Source of the DNA: Myxococcus stipitatus DSM 14675
GTDB lineage: Bacteria; Myxococcota; Myxococcia; Myxococcales; Myxococcaceae
Assembly: GCF_000331735.1 (NCBI RefSeq)
Contig: NC_020126.1
Span: 5,226,501 to 5,290,500 of the forward strand
Reading direction: 5' to 3'
Length of the DNA: 64,000 nucleotides
Of the stretch, positions 8,753 through 18,256 are shown piece after piece; the stretch's first letter is position 1; each line of letters begins with the position of its first letter. The position numbers were made by a program, and so were the translations under genes. The notes beneath the pieces were generated by a model, which ran no database searches, was not told where the DNA came from, and saw nothing but the letters and a program-made list of their open reading frames with translations.

Positions 8753-9949
8753 ATGAAGACCCGAGGCTTTTGGCGCGTGCTGCGCCGGGGCGCGATGGGG
8801 CTGGCGGCGCTGCTGGCGCTGGGCATCCTCGTGCTCGTCATGGATGGCTACACCGCGTTCGGCCGGCGAGCGACAGGCGCCCGGCGCGAGCGGATGGAGC
8901 GCTCTCCTCAGTGGAAGGACGGGCGCTTCGACAATCCGCAGCCGCTGGTGAACCACTACGGTGAGATGCTCACGAGCGCGCTCCAGGCGAGCCCGCATAC
9001 GAATCCCACCGAGCCCCTCCAGGTGGCGCCCATCGACCCCGCGCGCTTCCGGACGCCTCCCCCGACGGGGCTGCGCCTGACGTGGCTGGGGCACTCCACG
9101 CTGCTGGTGGAGCTGGATGGCCACCGCATCCTCACGGACCCGGTGTGGAGCGAGCGTGTCTCGCCCTACACCTGGGTGGGCCCCACGCGCTGGTTCGCGC
9201 CGCCCATCGCGTTGGCGGACCTGCCCCCCATCGACGCGGTCGTCATCTCCCATGACCACTATGACCACCTGGACATGGGGACCGTCGTCGCGCTGAAGGA
9301 CTCGAAGGCCGTCTTCATCGTGCCGCTCGGGGTGGGCGCGCATCTGGAGTCGTGGGGCATCCCCGTCGAGCGCATCGTGGAGCTCGACTGGTGGGAGCGC
9401 ACGCAGGTGGGAGGGCTGGAGGTGGTCGCCACCCCCGCGCGCCACGCCTCGGGGCGGCAGGTGCTCGACAAGGACGCCACGCTGTGGGCCGGCTATGCGC
9501 TGGTGGGCCCGAAGCACCGCGTCTTCTTCTCGGGAGACACGGGGTTGTTCCCCGCGATGGCGGACATCGGCGCGCGCCTGGGGCCCTTCGACGTGACGAT
9601 GATCGAGACGGGCCAGTATCACCGCACCTGGCCGGACTGGCACATCGGCCCGGAGCAGGCCGTGTTGGCACATCAGATGCTACGCGGGAAGGCGATGCTT
9701 CCCATTCACTGGGCCCTGTTCGGGCTGGCGTATCACGGTTGGACGGAGCCGGCGGAGCGTGTGCGCGCGGCGGCCGCCTTGGCCTCGGTCCCTCTCCTGT
9801 TGCCGAAGCCAGGACAGAGTCTGGAGCCCGACGCCGCGCAGGCCGAATCCCCCTGGTGGCCCGCGCTGTCCTGGGAGACCGCGGAGCAGCATCCCATCCT
9901 CTCGACGGGGATGCCGGTGACGGCCACGCAGCCGGGCTCGCGGCCTTGA
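8753..9949 (+). CDS. MBL-fold hydrolase, NAPE-PLD/UlaG-like, membrane-anchored
   Basis: 398 residues. It has an N-terminal membrane anchor (about residues 9-30), then a beta-lactamase_2 domain: WLGHSTLLVELDG, the metal-binding HDHYDHLD (HxHxDH), a later His in ATPARHASGR, the bridging Asp in FSGDTG and the C-terminal PIHWALF histidine. These are the two-metal ligands of the family, which includes N-acyl-phosphatidylethanolamine phospholipase D and UlaG-type lactonases. The ATG at 8753 has TTGGGAG upstream. A TTG at 8723 is also possible but adds non-conserved residues. The WxGPxRWF segment after the first strand is common in the NAPE-PLD-like subgroup. Substrate unknown: lipid or phosphoester hydrolysis at the cell envelope is the likeliest role. 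Confidence 0.82.
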   Translation: MKTRGFWRVLRRGAMGLAALLALGILVLVMDGYTAFGRRATGARRERMERSPQWKDGRFDNPQPLVNHYGEMLTSALQASPHTNPTEPLQVAPIDPARFRTPPPTGLRLTWLGHSTLLVELDGHRILTDPVWSERVSPYTWVGPTRWFAPPIALADLPPIDAVVISHDHYDHLDMGTVVALKDSKAVFIVPLGVGAHLESWGIPVERIVELDWWERTQVGGLEVVATPARHASGRQVLDKDATLWAGYALVGPKHRVFFSGDTGLFPAMADIGARLGPFDVTMIETGQYHRTWPDWHIGPEQAVLAHQMLRGKAMLPIHWALFGLAYHGWTEPAERVRAAAALASVPLLLPKPGQSLEPDAAQAESPWWPALSWETAEQHPILSTGMPVTATQPGSRP

Positions 9950-9973
9950 ACGCCGCGCACTGACGAGGCGCAC

Positions 9974-11317
9974 ATGGAACCGCGAACCCGGCGCAGTCTC
10001 GAGGCCATGCGCCTCAAGCACGTGGGCCACATCTTCGGCCGCGTGGTGCGGATGCGCGCCTACTTCGGGGCCTTCCTGATGGCGACCATCGCGGGGACCA
10101 CCCTGATGGACACCGCGCCCTGGCGCCGGGTCTGGCTGCTGGTGCAGATGGTGGTCTCCCTGTCGTTCTTCTTCTACGAGCTGCGCCGGTACGAGCGCGA
10201 AGGCATCTCCACCCGGGGCTTGTTCATCAACTTCGCGGGCGGCCTCGCGTTGGAGCAGAGCCTGACGTGGGGCACGGGGGGCCTGGCGAGTCCGCTGCTG
10301 CCACTCATCGCTCCGCTCGCGTTCGTCGCCGCGGCGCTGTTGCCGGGAGCGCAGCGCAAGGTGTTGATGGCGGCGGAGCTCGGCATGGTGGCCGTGCTGT
10401 CGGTGGTGCACCTGAACGGGTGGACTCCACCGCTGCATCTGTCCTTCCTGGGGGCGCCCCCGCGTGAGCTGCTCATCGCCATCTCGGTGTGTACGTTCCT
10501 GTCCATCTTCGCGGCCAACGCGATGGGCTCGGCCTTCCGGCGCACCGTCGAGGACATGCTCGCGGAGTCCTTCCAGCAGCGCGACGAGTTGCTCGCCACG
10601 CACAGGACCTACGCGCGGACGCTGGAGGCGCTGTCGGGGGAGATTGCCCACGAGCTGAAGAACCCCCTCGCCACGGTGAAGGGACTGACGCAGCTCATGC
10701 AGCGGGAGACGGGGCGCGCGCAGCCCCAGGAGCGACTGGAGGTCCTCGCGGGTGAAGTCACACGCATGCAGGGCATCCTGGAGGAGTTCCTCAACTTCTC
10801 GCGGCCCCTCGTGCCGCTGTCGCTCAGCGAGGTGGACCTGTCGGCGCTGTGTGACCAGGCCCTGGTGCTCCACGAGGGGGTCGCCGCCGAGCACGGGGTG
10901 ACCATCCTTCGCGACAGCGAGGGTCCGCTGCACGCGGTCTGCGACACGCGCAAGGTGAGGCAGGTGGTGATGAACCTGCTCCTCAACGCCATCGACGCCA
11001 GTCCTCGAGGAGGGCAGGTGCTGGTGAGTCTCGAGTCCGCGAGCACGGGGGACGTGCGAGTGGTCATCCGCGATTCCGGGGCGGGGCTCTCTCCGGAGCT
11101 GGCCAGCCGCGTCTTCGAGGCGGGAGTGACGACGAAGAAGCGCGGCTCGGGCCTGGGGTTGACGGTGGCCCGCGCGCTGGCGCGCCAGCATGGGGGCGAC
11201 GTCACGTTGCGCAACGAAGTCGCGGGAGGCTGCGTGGCGGAGCTGGTGCTGCCGCGCGAGCCCCCCGCGGACACCCTGGGGCCGGTGCGAGGGCGAGAGG
11301 TGAGTCATGCGGGGTGA
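9974..11317 (+). CDS. Sensor histidine kinase (NtrB-like) with membrane sensor
   Basis: 447 residues. The N-terminal 175 residues form about six hydrophobic helices with no large periplasmic loop, suggesting sensing within the membrane. HisKA follows with the phosphoacceptor in GEIAHELKNPLATVKGL. The HATPase domain shows the N box NLLLNAIDASPRGG, G1 RDSGAGLSP and G2 KRGSGLGL. The gene overlaps the start of the sigma-54 activator by 11 bp, so the two form a kinase-regulator pair. M. xanthus-type genomes hold many such pairs controlling development and envelope stress. The signal is unknown. Confidence 0.9.
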   Translation: MEPRTRRSLEAMRLKHVGHIFGRVVRMRAYFGAFLMATIAGTTLMDTAPWRRVWLLVQMVVSLSFFFYELRRYEREGISTRGLFINFAGGLALEQSLTWGTGGLASPLLPLIAPLAFVAAALLPGAQRKVLMAAELGMVAVLSVVHLNGWTPPLHLSFLGAPPRELLIAISVCTFLSIFAANAMGSAFRRTVEDMLAESFQQRDELLATHRTYARTLEALSGEIAHELKNPLATVKGLTQLMQRETGRAQPQERLEVLAGEVTRMQGILEEFLNFSRPLVPLSLSEVDLSALCDQALVLHEGVAAEHGVTILRDSEGPLHAVCDTRKVRQVVMNLLLNAIDASPRGGQVLVSLESASTGDVRVVIRDSGAGLSPELASRVFEAGVTTKKRGSGLGLTVARALARQHGGDVTLRNEVAGGCVAELVLPREPPADTLGPVRGREVSHAG

Positions 11318-12737
11318 GGCCCGGAGTGTCTCGCGGGTGTTGGTGGTGGATGACGACGCGGGCGTGCGCTTCACGTTGAAGGAGATGCTGCGGAGCATCG
11401 ACGACGTGGAGGTGGTGCAGGCCGAGGATGGCGTGGCGGCGCTGGAGAAGCTGTCGTCGCAGGTCTTCGAGTTGGTCATCACCGACCTGCGCATGCCTCG
11501 GATGGATGGCATGGAGCTGGTGCGGCGGCTGAGCACGATGCCCCACGCGCCGCGCGTCATCGTCATCACCGCGCATGGCTCGGAGCGCTTCGCGGTCGAG
11601 GCGGTGAAGGCGGGGGCGTATGACTACTTCCGCAAGCCGTTCGACGTGGATGAGCTGCTCGCCGTCGTCACGCGGGCCCTGGAGTCGGTGCGGCTGCGCC
11701 ACGAGAACGAGCGGCTGACAGGGGAGCTGAACCTGTCTCGCTCGTTGGTGTTCACCTCGGAGCCCATGGGGCGGCTGGCGCAGCTGGTCCAGCGCGCGGG
11801 CTCTCGCGACGTGACGGTGCTCATCACGGGAGAGAGCGGCACGGGCAAGGAGCGCGTGGCGGAGGCACTGGTGCGCGCGTCTTCGCGAGCGCAGAAGCCC
11901 TACCTGCGCTTCAACTGCGCGGCGCTCACCGAGGAGCTGGCCGAGGCGGAGCTGTTCGGCCACGCGAAGGGTGCCTTCACCGGCGCGCACCGCGTGCGGC
12001 AGGGCCTCTTCCGGGAGGCGGACGGGGGCACGCTGCTCCTCGACGAGGTGGGCGAGCTGGCGCCCCCGCTCCAGGCGAAGCTCCTGCGGGTGCTGCAAGA
12101 GGGCGAAGTGCGCCCGGTGGGCGAGGACCGGCCCGTGAAGGTGGACGTGCGAATCCTCGCCGCCACGCACCGCGACCTGCGCAAGCGCGCCGCGGAAGGC
12201 CAGTTCCGCGAGGACCTCTACTACCGCCTCAACGTCGTCCACCTTCGAGTCCCCGCGCTGCGGGAGCGCCCCGAGGACATCCCGGTGCTCGCGCGCATGT
12301 TCCTGGACCGCTTCAGTGGCCGGTTCCACACGGGCCCGCTCAAGGTGCCCGAGGGCTTCATCGAGCGGCTGGTCGCCCTGCCGTGGCGCGGCAATGTGCG
12401 CGAGCTGGAGAACACGCTGGAGAGCCTGGTGGCGCTGTCCAGTGACGGAGAGCTGGACCTGTCGCTCCTGCCATCCGCCGAGCCGGGTGAGGTCGTCCCC
12501 ACGTCCTCGGGTGCGGCGCCCGACGGGCCGAGGCCGGATGAAGCGGAGGCCGCCCCTGGCGCGGGCCTGAAGGAGCGGGTGGAGGCGTACGAGCGGGGCC
12601 TCATCCTGGACGCGCTGCGTATCGAGGGGGGCAACCGCAGCGGAGCGTCTCGGCGGCTGGGGATTGGCCGCGCCACGCTGCACGACAAGCTGCGCAAGTA
12701 CGGGCTGGACAGCGCTCCGGACGAAGGCGGGAGCTGA
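11307..12737 (+). CDS. NtrC-family sigma-54-dependent response regulator
   Basis: 476 residues. The receiver domain (about 8-120) has acidic pocket VVDDDAG, phosphoacceptor Asp in VITDLRMPRMDG and a C-terminal Lys in FRKPFD. The AAA+ domain (about 145-380) has Walker A GESGTGKE, the sigma-54 contact loop GAFTGA, Walker B GTLLLDEV and the arginine-finger region RLNVVHLRVPALRER. A Fis-type helix-turn-helix (RSGASRRLGIGRATLHDKL) closes the protein. All key residues are intact. It is the phosphorylation partner of the overlapping upstream kinase and activates sigma-54 promoters. Targets are not evident here. No clear -24/-12 element was found upstream of the next gene. Confidence 0.92.
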   Translation: MRGEARSVSRVLVVDDDAGVRFTLKEMLRSIDDVEVVQAEDGVAALEKLSSQVFELVITDLRMPRMDGMELVRRLSTMPHAPRVIVITAHGSERFAVEAVKAGAYDYFRKPFDVDELLAVVTRALESVRLRHENERLTGELNLSRSLVFTSEPMGRLAQLVQRAGSRDVTVLITGESGTGKERVAEALVRASSRAQKPYLRFNCAALTEELAEAELFGHAKGAFTGAHRVRQGLFREADGGTLLLDEVGELAPPLQAKLLRVLQEGEVRPVGEDRPVKVDVRILAATHRDLRKRAAEGQFREDLYYRLNVVHLRVPALRERPEDIPVLARMFLDRFSGRFHTGPLKVPEGFIERLVALPWRGNVRELENTLESLVALSSDGELDLSLLPSAEPGEVVPTSSGAAPDGPRPDEAEAAPGAGLKERVEAYERGLILDALRIEGGNRSGASRRLGIGRATLHDKLRKYGLDSAPDEGGS

Positions 12738-12827
12738 TTCGTCGGGGGACAGGGAACAAACGGGGATTCCCATCGTTCGGGGTAGGTTGTGTCCCCCACG
12801 AGGTCGCGTCCCATCCCTGGAGCGTGC

Positions 12828-14786
12828 ATGTCCACCGTGTCCCGCAGACTCGCGGCACTGTTGCTGTGTTCCCTCGCCAGTCCTTCGCTCGCGCAGACAC
12901 CGCCCGCCGCTCCGCCGAAGGTGGCCGCCGCGGCGCCGCCGGAGCGGGTCGACCGCATCCGCTCGCGCTACACCAAGTTCGAGTACCGCGTCCCCATGCG
13001 GGACGGCGTGAAGCTCTTCACGTCCGTGTATGTCCCGGTGGATGCATCCCCCGTCAAGCGCTATCCCATCCTGCTGGTCCGCACGCCCTACAGCGTGGGC
13101 CCCTATGGCGCGGACCGCTACCCGAAGCGGCTGGGGCCGACGGACGACTTCGAGAAGGAAGGCTACATCTTCGTCTTCCAGGACGTGCGCGGCCGGCACA
13201 TGTCCGAGGGCGAGTTCGTCAACGTGCGTCCGCACAACCCGAAGAAGCGAGGGGCGAAGGAGACGGACGAGAGCTCGGACACGTATGACACCATCGACTG
13301 GCTGGTGAAGCGCGTGGCCCACAACAACGGCCGCGTGGGCATGTGGGGCATCTCGTATCCCGGCTTCTATGCGTCCGCGGGCGCCATCGACTCGCATCCG
13401 GCGCTCAAGGCCGTGTCACCGCAGGCGCCCATCGGTGACTGGTTCTGGGACGACATGCACCGGCACGGGGCCTTCAACCTGGCGCTCGCCTTCGGCTTCT
13501 TCTCGGGCTTCGGCAAGCCGCGCCCCGCGCCCACCGCGAGCGAGGACTTCAGCCGCTTCGACTACGGCACGCCGGATGGGTATCAGTTCTTCCTGGACCT
13601 GGGCCCGCTGGGCAACGCCGACACGAAGTACTTCAAGGGCGACGTCGCGTTCTGGAAGGACGTGGTGGCGCACCCCAACTACGACGCCTTCTGGAAGGAG
13701 CGGAACATCCTGCCGCACCTGAAGAACATCAAGGCGGCGATGCTGGTGGTGGGCGGCTGGTACGACACGGAGGACCTGTACGGACCGCTGCGGACGTATG
13801 CCGCCATCGAGAAGCAGAACCCGGGAACGGCGAACACGCTCATCATGGGGCCGTGGTCTCACGGTGGCTGGATTCGCACCGAGGGCTCGGAGCTGGGTGA
13901 CGCCCAGTTCGGCTTCCGCACCGCGGAGACGTATCAGGGGCTGGCCGAGGCCTTCTTCAAGCACCACCTCAAGGGCGGCGGAGCACCCGAGGTGCCCGAG
14001 GCCCTCGTGTTCGAGACGGGTGCCAACCGCTGGCGCCAGTTCGACACGTGGCCTCCGAAGGGCCTGCGAGGGACGAAGCTGTACTTCCAGCCGAAGGGCG
14101 GCTTGTCGATGCAGACGCCCACCGGCAAGGGCACGACGGAGTCCTTCGCGGAGTACGTGAGCGACCCGGCGAAGCCCGTGCCGTACACGCAGGAGCTGAC
14201 GACGGGCTGGAGCAAGAACTACATGACGGAGGACCAGCGCTTCGCGGCAAGCCGCCCGGACGTGCTGGTGTTCCAGACGGAGCCGCTGACGCAGGACCTC
14301 ACGCTCGCGGGCCCGCTGGAGGCGGAGCTGTGGGTCTCCACGACGGGCTCGGACGCGGACTGGGTGGTGAAGCTCATCGATGTGAACCCCGGGGTGCTGC
14401 CGGGGCAGAAGGCGAACGACGACGACGAGAAGGGCGCGAAGAACCGGGGCGGCCAGCAGACGCTGGTGCGCGGCGAGCCGTTCCGAGGCCGCTTCCGCGA
14501 GAGCTACAGCGAGCCCAAGGCCTTCAAGCCCGGTGAGGTGACGAAGGTGCGCTTCACCATCAACGACGTCCTCCACACGTTCCAGCGAGGGCACCGGGTG
14601 ATGATCCAGGTGCAGTCGAGCTGGTTCCCGTTCATCGACCGCAATCCGCAGACGTACGTGCCGAACATCTACGAGGCCAAGGAGACGGACTTCACGCGTT
14701 CGTTTCATCGCGTGTATCACTCCTCGGCGCACCCCAGCTTCATCGAGGTGGGGGTGCTGCCCGCGTTGGATGCGCAGGGCGGCTGA
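12828..14786 (+). CDS. Secreted CocE/NonD (S15) serine hydrolase, glutaryl-7-ACA acylase-like
   Basis: 652 residues. A Sec signal peptide (RRLAALLLCSLASPSLAQ) precedes an alpha/beta-hydrolase domain with nucleophile motif GISYPG, catalytic Asp in GGWYDTEDL and His in GPWSHGGW. A beta-sandwich X-Pro dipeptidyl-peptidase C-terminal domain follows (about 390-640). The length and the GRHMSEGEF segment match alpha-amino-acid ester hydrolases and glutaryl-7-ACA acylases, which cleave or transfer acyl groups of peptides and beta-lactams outside the cytoplasm. I chose the ATG at 12828 because the signal peptide starts there. A GTG at 12789 is less likely. For a predator, a peptide or antibiotic hydrolase is a reasonable role, but the substrate is inferred only by family. 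Confidence 0.87.
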   Translation: MSTVSRRLAALLLCSLASPSLAQTPPAAPPKVAAAAPPERVDRIRSRYTKFEYRVPMRDGVKLFTSVYVPVDASPVKRYPILLVRTPYSVGPYGADRYPKRLGPTDDFEKEGYIFVFQDVRGRHMSEGEFVNVRPHNPKKRGAKETDESSDTYDTIDWLVKRVAHNNGRVGMWGISYPGFYASAGAIDSHPALKAVSPQAPIGDWFWDDMHRHGAFNLALAFGFFSGFGKPRPAPTASEDFSRFDYGTPDGYQFFLDLGPLGNADTKYFKGDVAFWKDVVAHPNYDAFWKERNILPHLKNIKAAMLVVGGWYDTEDLYGPLRTYAAIEKQNPGTANTLIMGPWSHGGWIRTEGSELGDAQFGFRTAETYQGLAEAFFKHHLKGGGAPEVPEALVFETGANRWRQFDTWPPKGLRGTKLYFQPKGGLSMQTPTGKGTTESFAEYVSDPAKPVPYTQELTTGWSKNYMTEDQRFAASRPDVLVFQTEPLTQDLTLAGPLEAELWVSTTGSDADWVVKLIDVNPGVLPGQKANDDDEKGAKNRGGQQTLVRGEPFRGRFRESYSEPKAFKPGEVTKVRFTINDVLHTFQRGHRVMIQVQSSWFPFIDRNPQTYVPNIYEAKETDFTRSFHRVYHSSAHPSFIEVGVLPALDAQGG

Positions 14787-14921
14787 GGCCGTTGTGCGTC
14801 ACATGGGCGCGGCGGTGCATCTGTCAGGCACCGTCCGCTCGTGCGCGGTGCGGGAGCAACTTCACGAGAGATTGCCGCTCGTTCCTGTTAGCTTCCGCGG
14901 GCACTGAGGGACGGGAAGGGT

Positions 14922-15995
14922 ATGACTGGCACCGAGGGGCTCGACACCGGGCCGGTGCGGCTCGATGGGAGTGAGGGCGAGGGGGGAGGGCAGATCCTCC
15001 GCTCGGCGCTGTCGTTGTCGCTCATCACGGGGCGGCCGTTCCACATCACGCGTCTTCGCTCGCGGCGGGAGCCTCCGGGCTTGAGGCCGCAGCATCTGGC
15101 GTGTGTGCGCGGCGCGGAGGCGCTCGGCGGGCGGAGTGACGGCGCCACGGTGGGCGCGTCGGAGCTCTCCTTCACCCCGGGCCCGGTGCGCGCCGGCGAC
15201 TATCTGCTGGAGGTGGGCACGGCGGGGAGCACGCCGCTCATCTTCCAGTGCCTGGTGTATCCGTTGGCGCTGGCGGGCGGCGGGAGGCTCACGCTGCGGG
15301 GAGGCACGCACCTGCCGCACAGCCCCAGCTTCCACTACGTGGCCACGGTGTGGCAGCCGGTGGCGCACGCGTACGGGTTTCCCGTGCAGCTCACCATGCC
15401 GCAGGCCGGGTTCTATCCGGAGGGCGCGGGGGAGATGGTGGCGGAGGTGGGAGCGCCTCGGGAGCCGCCGCTGTTGGTGGACCTGCCCGCGCGCGGGATG
15501 TTGCGCGAGGTGCATGTCTCATCCTTCGTGGGAGGCTTGCCGTTCAGCATCGCCGAGCGACAGTCCCGCGCAGCGGTGTCGATGCTGCGCGAGCGGGGCA
15601 TTCTCGCGGAGGCGGAGAACCGGCCGCTGCCGGTGACGCGCTCACTGGGCACGGTGACGTTCGTGCTGGCTCAGTTCGAGCACACCATCGCGGGCTTCAC
15701 GGCGCTGGGGGAGAAGGGCCGTCCCGCCGAGGACGTAGGGCGGGAGGCGGGCGAGGCCCTGACGCGCTTCATGGAGACGGGGGGCGCGCTGGATGAGTTC
15801 CTGTCGGACCAGATCCTCCTGCCGGCGGCGCTGTTGGCGTCGGGCCGGCTGGGGAAGGTGACGCCTGGGACGACGCGCTTCTCGGCGGCGAGGGTGACGG
15901 ACCACCTGACCACCCACGCCCGCGTGCTCGAGCAGTTCCTTCCGGTTCGGGTTCGAGTGGACGCGGGAGGGGCGGTGGAGGTGGCGCCGGCGTGA
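14922..15995 (+). CDS. rtcA: RNA 3'-terminal phosphate cyclase
   Basis: 357 residues, the usual RtcA length. The start region has DGSEGEGGGQILRSALSLS, the family's strongest signature. Further on come LRPQHLACVRGA, GSTPLIFQCL, PHSPSFHYV, AGFYPEGAGE and a C-terminal HLTTHARVLEQFLPV that carries the candidate catalytic histidine. The enzyme uses ATP to convert RNA 3'-phosphate to a 2',3'-cyclic phosphate. In E. coli it is encoded with RtcB ligase under the sigma-54 activator RtcR. Neither RtcB nor RtcR is adjacent here. The upstream NtrC-like regulator lacks the RtcR CARF sensor. It stands alone downstream of an unrelated hydrolase. Confidence 0.93.
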   Translation: MTGTEGLDTGPVRLDGSEGEGGGQILRSALSLSLITGRPFHITRLRSRREPPGLRPQHLACVRGAEALGGRSDGATVGASELSFTPGPVRAGDYLLEVGTAGSTPLIFQCLVYPLALAGGGRLTLRGGTHLPHSPSFHYVATVWQPVAHAYGFPVQLTMPQAGFYPEGAGEMVAEVGAPREPPLLVDLPARGMLREVHVSSFVGGLPFSIAERQSRAAVSMLRERGILAEAENRPLPVTRSLGTVTFVLAQFEHTIAGFTALGEKGRPAEDVGREAGEALTRFMETGGALDEFLSDQILLPAALLASGRLGKVTPGTTRFSAARVTDHLTTHARVLEQFLPVRVRVDAGGAVEVAPA

Positions 15996-16002
15996 GGCGG
16001 CT

Positions 16003-16356
16003 TCAGGCCTCTTCGTCTTCGCCGCGGTTGGAGTTGTTGCCGAAGGTGTTCGAGTTGCTCATCTCCTTCGAGGTGTTGCGGAAGGCGCGGATGCCGAAGG
16101 GGATGGCGGCGAGGAACACGATGCCGGCGAGTCCCACGGCCTTCCACGGGAAGGGCTGGGCCTTCACCTGGATGTCCTTGCCGTAGGAGTTGAGGTTGTT
16201 GCCCATGGCGCGCTGCTTGGCGGCCTCGCGCTCTTCGGCGGTGAGCTCACGAGGGGCGTTGAAGTCCTGGACCGGTTTGCGCGGCTGGGCCAGCGCGGCT
16301 CCGCCCGTCGCGAGCGCGAGGACGAGGAGGAGTCGGGCGAGGGAAGGGGTTTGCAT
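16003..16356 (-). CDS. Secreted/anchored hypothetical protein with one internal membrane span
   Basis: 117 residues from ATG 16356. It has an N-terminal signal peptide (SLARLLLVLALATGGAALAQ), a charged segment rich in Glu/Arg (ELTAEEREAAKQRAMG), a second hydrophobic stretch (AVGLAGIVFLAAIPFGIRAF) and an Asn/Ser/acidic tail ending GEDEEA. Upstream frame extension lacks an ATG and would hide the signal peptide. It is divergent from sppA with about 100 bp between the starts and convergent with rtcA. I do not recognise the family. It is probably a small envelope protein. Confidence 0.65.
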   Translation of the reverse strand: MQTPSLARLLLVLALATGGAALAQPRKPVQDFNAPRELTAEEREAAKQRAMGNNLNSYGKDIQVKAQPFPWKAVGLAGIVFLAAIPFGIRAFRNTSKEMSNSNTFGNNSNRGEDEEA

Positions 16357-16459
16357 GAGGGGGGAGGCTATCACGACCCAACGGGAGTGCTGAACAGGGC
16401 TTGCGCGGGGAGTGCGCGTCCAGTACGCGCCTGGACGCCCACATCGACCACGGGACGCC

Positions 16460-18247
16460 ATGCTGCGCCTGCCCTTCATTGCACTCGCGAACCTGTTTCT
16501 GTTGCTGAGCTCCCTCCTGGGAGCGCCCTTCCGGATGCTGGCCGCTCGCCACCGCCCGGCGTACGTGCGCTTCCGGCTGACGGGGGACCCATCGTATCGC
16601 CAGCAGCGCCGTCCCCGGTTCTCGCTGGGGGGAGGGTCCAAGCCGGAGCCCTCGGATGTGACGTCCCTGGAGCGGTTCGGGGAGGACCTGAGGCTCCTGG
16701 CGAAGGATGCCCGGGTGAAGGGCATCGTTCTGGAGGTGGAGGAGCTGGGGTTGCCGTCGGCGAAGCGGGAGGCGCTGGTGGCCTTGCTGGCGGAGTTCCG
16801 GGCGGCGGGGAAGCGGGTGGTGGCGTGGGCGGTGATGGTGGACTCGGACAGCTACGCGTTGATGTGCGCGGCGGACGAGGTGTTGCTGGCGCCGATGGGG
16901 CGGCTGGAGCTGGTGGGCTATGCGGCGGAGGCCACCGCGCTGGGGGAGGGGCTGTCGCGGGTGGGGATTCGGGGGCAGTTCGTCCGGCGGGGTGACTACA
17001 AGACGGCGCCGGAGTTGTTCACGCATCCGGAGGTCTCGGACATCCAGCGGCGGACGGTGGAGACGTTCCTGGACGAGCGGTACTCGGTGTTGGTGGAGGC
17101 GGTGGCGGCGGGGCGGAAGAAGACGGCCGAGGAGGTGAAGGGGTTGATTGATGTGGGCCCGTTCAGTGCGCAGCGGGCGAAGGCGGCGGGGCTGGTGGAT
17201 GCGCTGGTGAGCGAGGCGGACCTGCCCGTGCATCTGGGGTTGGTGGCGGCGCCTCCGGCGGCGGACTCGAAGGCGCCAGCCGCGGAGGAGGATGAGACGG
17301 AGCTGGAGCCGTTGGAGATGTATCTGGAGACGGTGCCGTTTCCTCCGGTGAAGTGGAAGCGATTGAAGCGGCGGACGCGTCTGGCATTGGTGCCGGTGTC
17401 TGGGATGATTGTGCCGGGGAAGGGGAATGCGGGCGGGCGGCTGGCGACGGCGGACGCGGTGGTGAAGGGGTTGCGAGCGGCGGGGCGGGACAAGCGTTCC
17501 AAGGCGGTGTTGTTGTACGTGAACAGCCCTGGGGGCGCGGCGATTGCGTCCGAGCAGATCCTCGAGGCGGTGCAGCGGGTGGCGAAGAAGAAGCCGGTGC
17601 TGGCGTACATGGATCAGGTGTGCGCGAGCGCGGGCTACATGGTGGCGTTGGGGGCGAAGGAGGTGTGGAGCGCGCCGCACGCGGTGGTGGGGTCGATCGG
17701 CGTGTTCGCGGGGAAGTTCGACACGAGCGGGTTGCTCAAGCTGCTAGGGATTCACCGCACGGTGCTGACGCGGGGCGCGAACGCGGCGTTGTTGTCGTTC
17801 TCGAGGGCGTTCTCGGAAGGGGAGCGGGCGGCGCTCGAGGCGGACGTGGAGGAGATGTACCAGTCCTTCCTGGGGCACGTGGCGAAGGCGCGGGGGCGGA
17901 CGAAGGAGGAGATCCACGCCCTGGCGGAGGGGCGGGTGTATTCGGGCCTGAGAGCGAAGGACGTGGGGTTGGTGGACAGGATTGGCGGGTTCGAGGAGGC
18001 GTGCAGGCATGCGCTGTCTCTGGCGAACGTGACGCCTGGGGACTTCGAGCTGAAGACGTATGGGGCTGCCGAGCGGAAGATGTCGCTGCTGCGGCTCCTG
18101 ATGGGGGCGGCGCATCCGCAGACGTACGCCGTCTGTCCCATGTCGTGGAACCTGGGTGGGCAAGAGCGGGAGGTGCTGGCTTCGCTCGCGGATGAGACGC
18201 GGTGGGGGGAGTGGCTGCGTCAGTGGGGGCGTGAAACGCGGGATTGA
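16460..18247 (+). CDS. sppA: Signal peptide peptidase SppA, 67K type
   Basis: 595 residues, the length of the long two-domain SppA. An N-terminal membrane anchor (FIALANLFLLLSSLLG) is followed by two tandem Clp/crotonase-like S49 domains. The first holds the catalytic lysine (RRGDYKTAPELFTHPE). The second holds the nucleophile serine in DQVCASAGYMVALGA, after the oxyanion segment VNSPGGAA. Each domain contributes one residue of the Ser-Lys dyad, as in E. coli SppA. The ATG at 16460 starts directly at the anchor. It degrades cleaved signal peptides in the inner membrane. The C-terminus is less conserved. It is transcribed alone, with lower-GC orphan genes starting 9 bp later. Confidence 0.93.
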   Translation: MLRLPFIALANLFLLLSSLLGAPFRMLAARHRPAYVRFRLTGDPSYRQQRRPRFSLGGGSKPEPSDVTSLERFGEDLRLLAKDARVKGIVLEVEELGLPSAKREALVALLAEFRAAGKRVVAWAVMVDSDSYALMCAADEVLLAPMGRLELVGYAAEATALGEGLSRVGIRGQFVRRGDYKTAPELFTHPEVSDIQRRTVETFLDERYSVLVEAVAAGRKKTAEEVKGLIDVGPFSAQRAKAAGLVDALVSEADLPVHLGLVAAPPAADSKAPAAEEDETELEPLEMYLETVPFPPVKWKRLKRRTRLALVPVSGMIVPGKGNAGGRLATADAVVKGLRAAGRDKRSKAVLLYVNSPGGAAIASEQILEAVQRVAKKKPVLAYMDQVCASAGYMVALGAKEVWSAPHAVVGSIGVFAGKFDTSGLLKLLGIHRTVLTRGANAALLSFSRAFSEGERAALEADVEEMYQSFLGHVAKARGRTKEEIHALAEGRVYSGLRAKDVGLVDRIGGFEEACRHALSLANVTPGDFELKTYGAAERKMSLLRLLMGAAHPQTYAVCPMSWNLGGQEREVLASLADETRWGEWLRQWGRETRD

Positions 18248-18256
18248 GGTCCGCCC

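Noticed and set aside
12738..12827. Possible sigma-54 promoter upstream of the S15 hydrolase
   Set aside because: No GG-N10-GC pair fitting TGGCAC-N5-TTGC was found within the gap.
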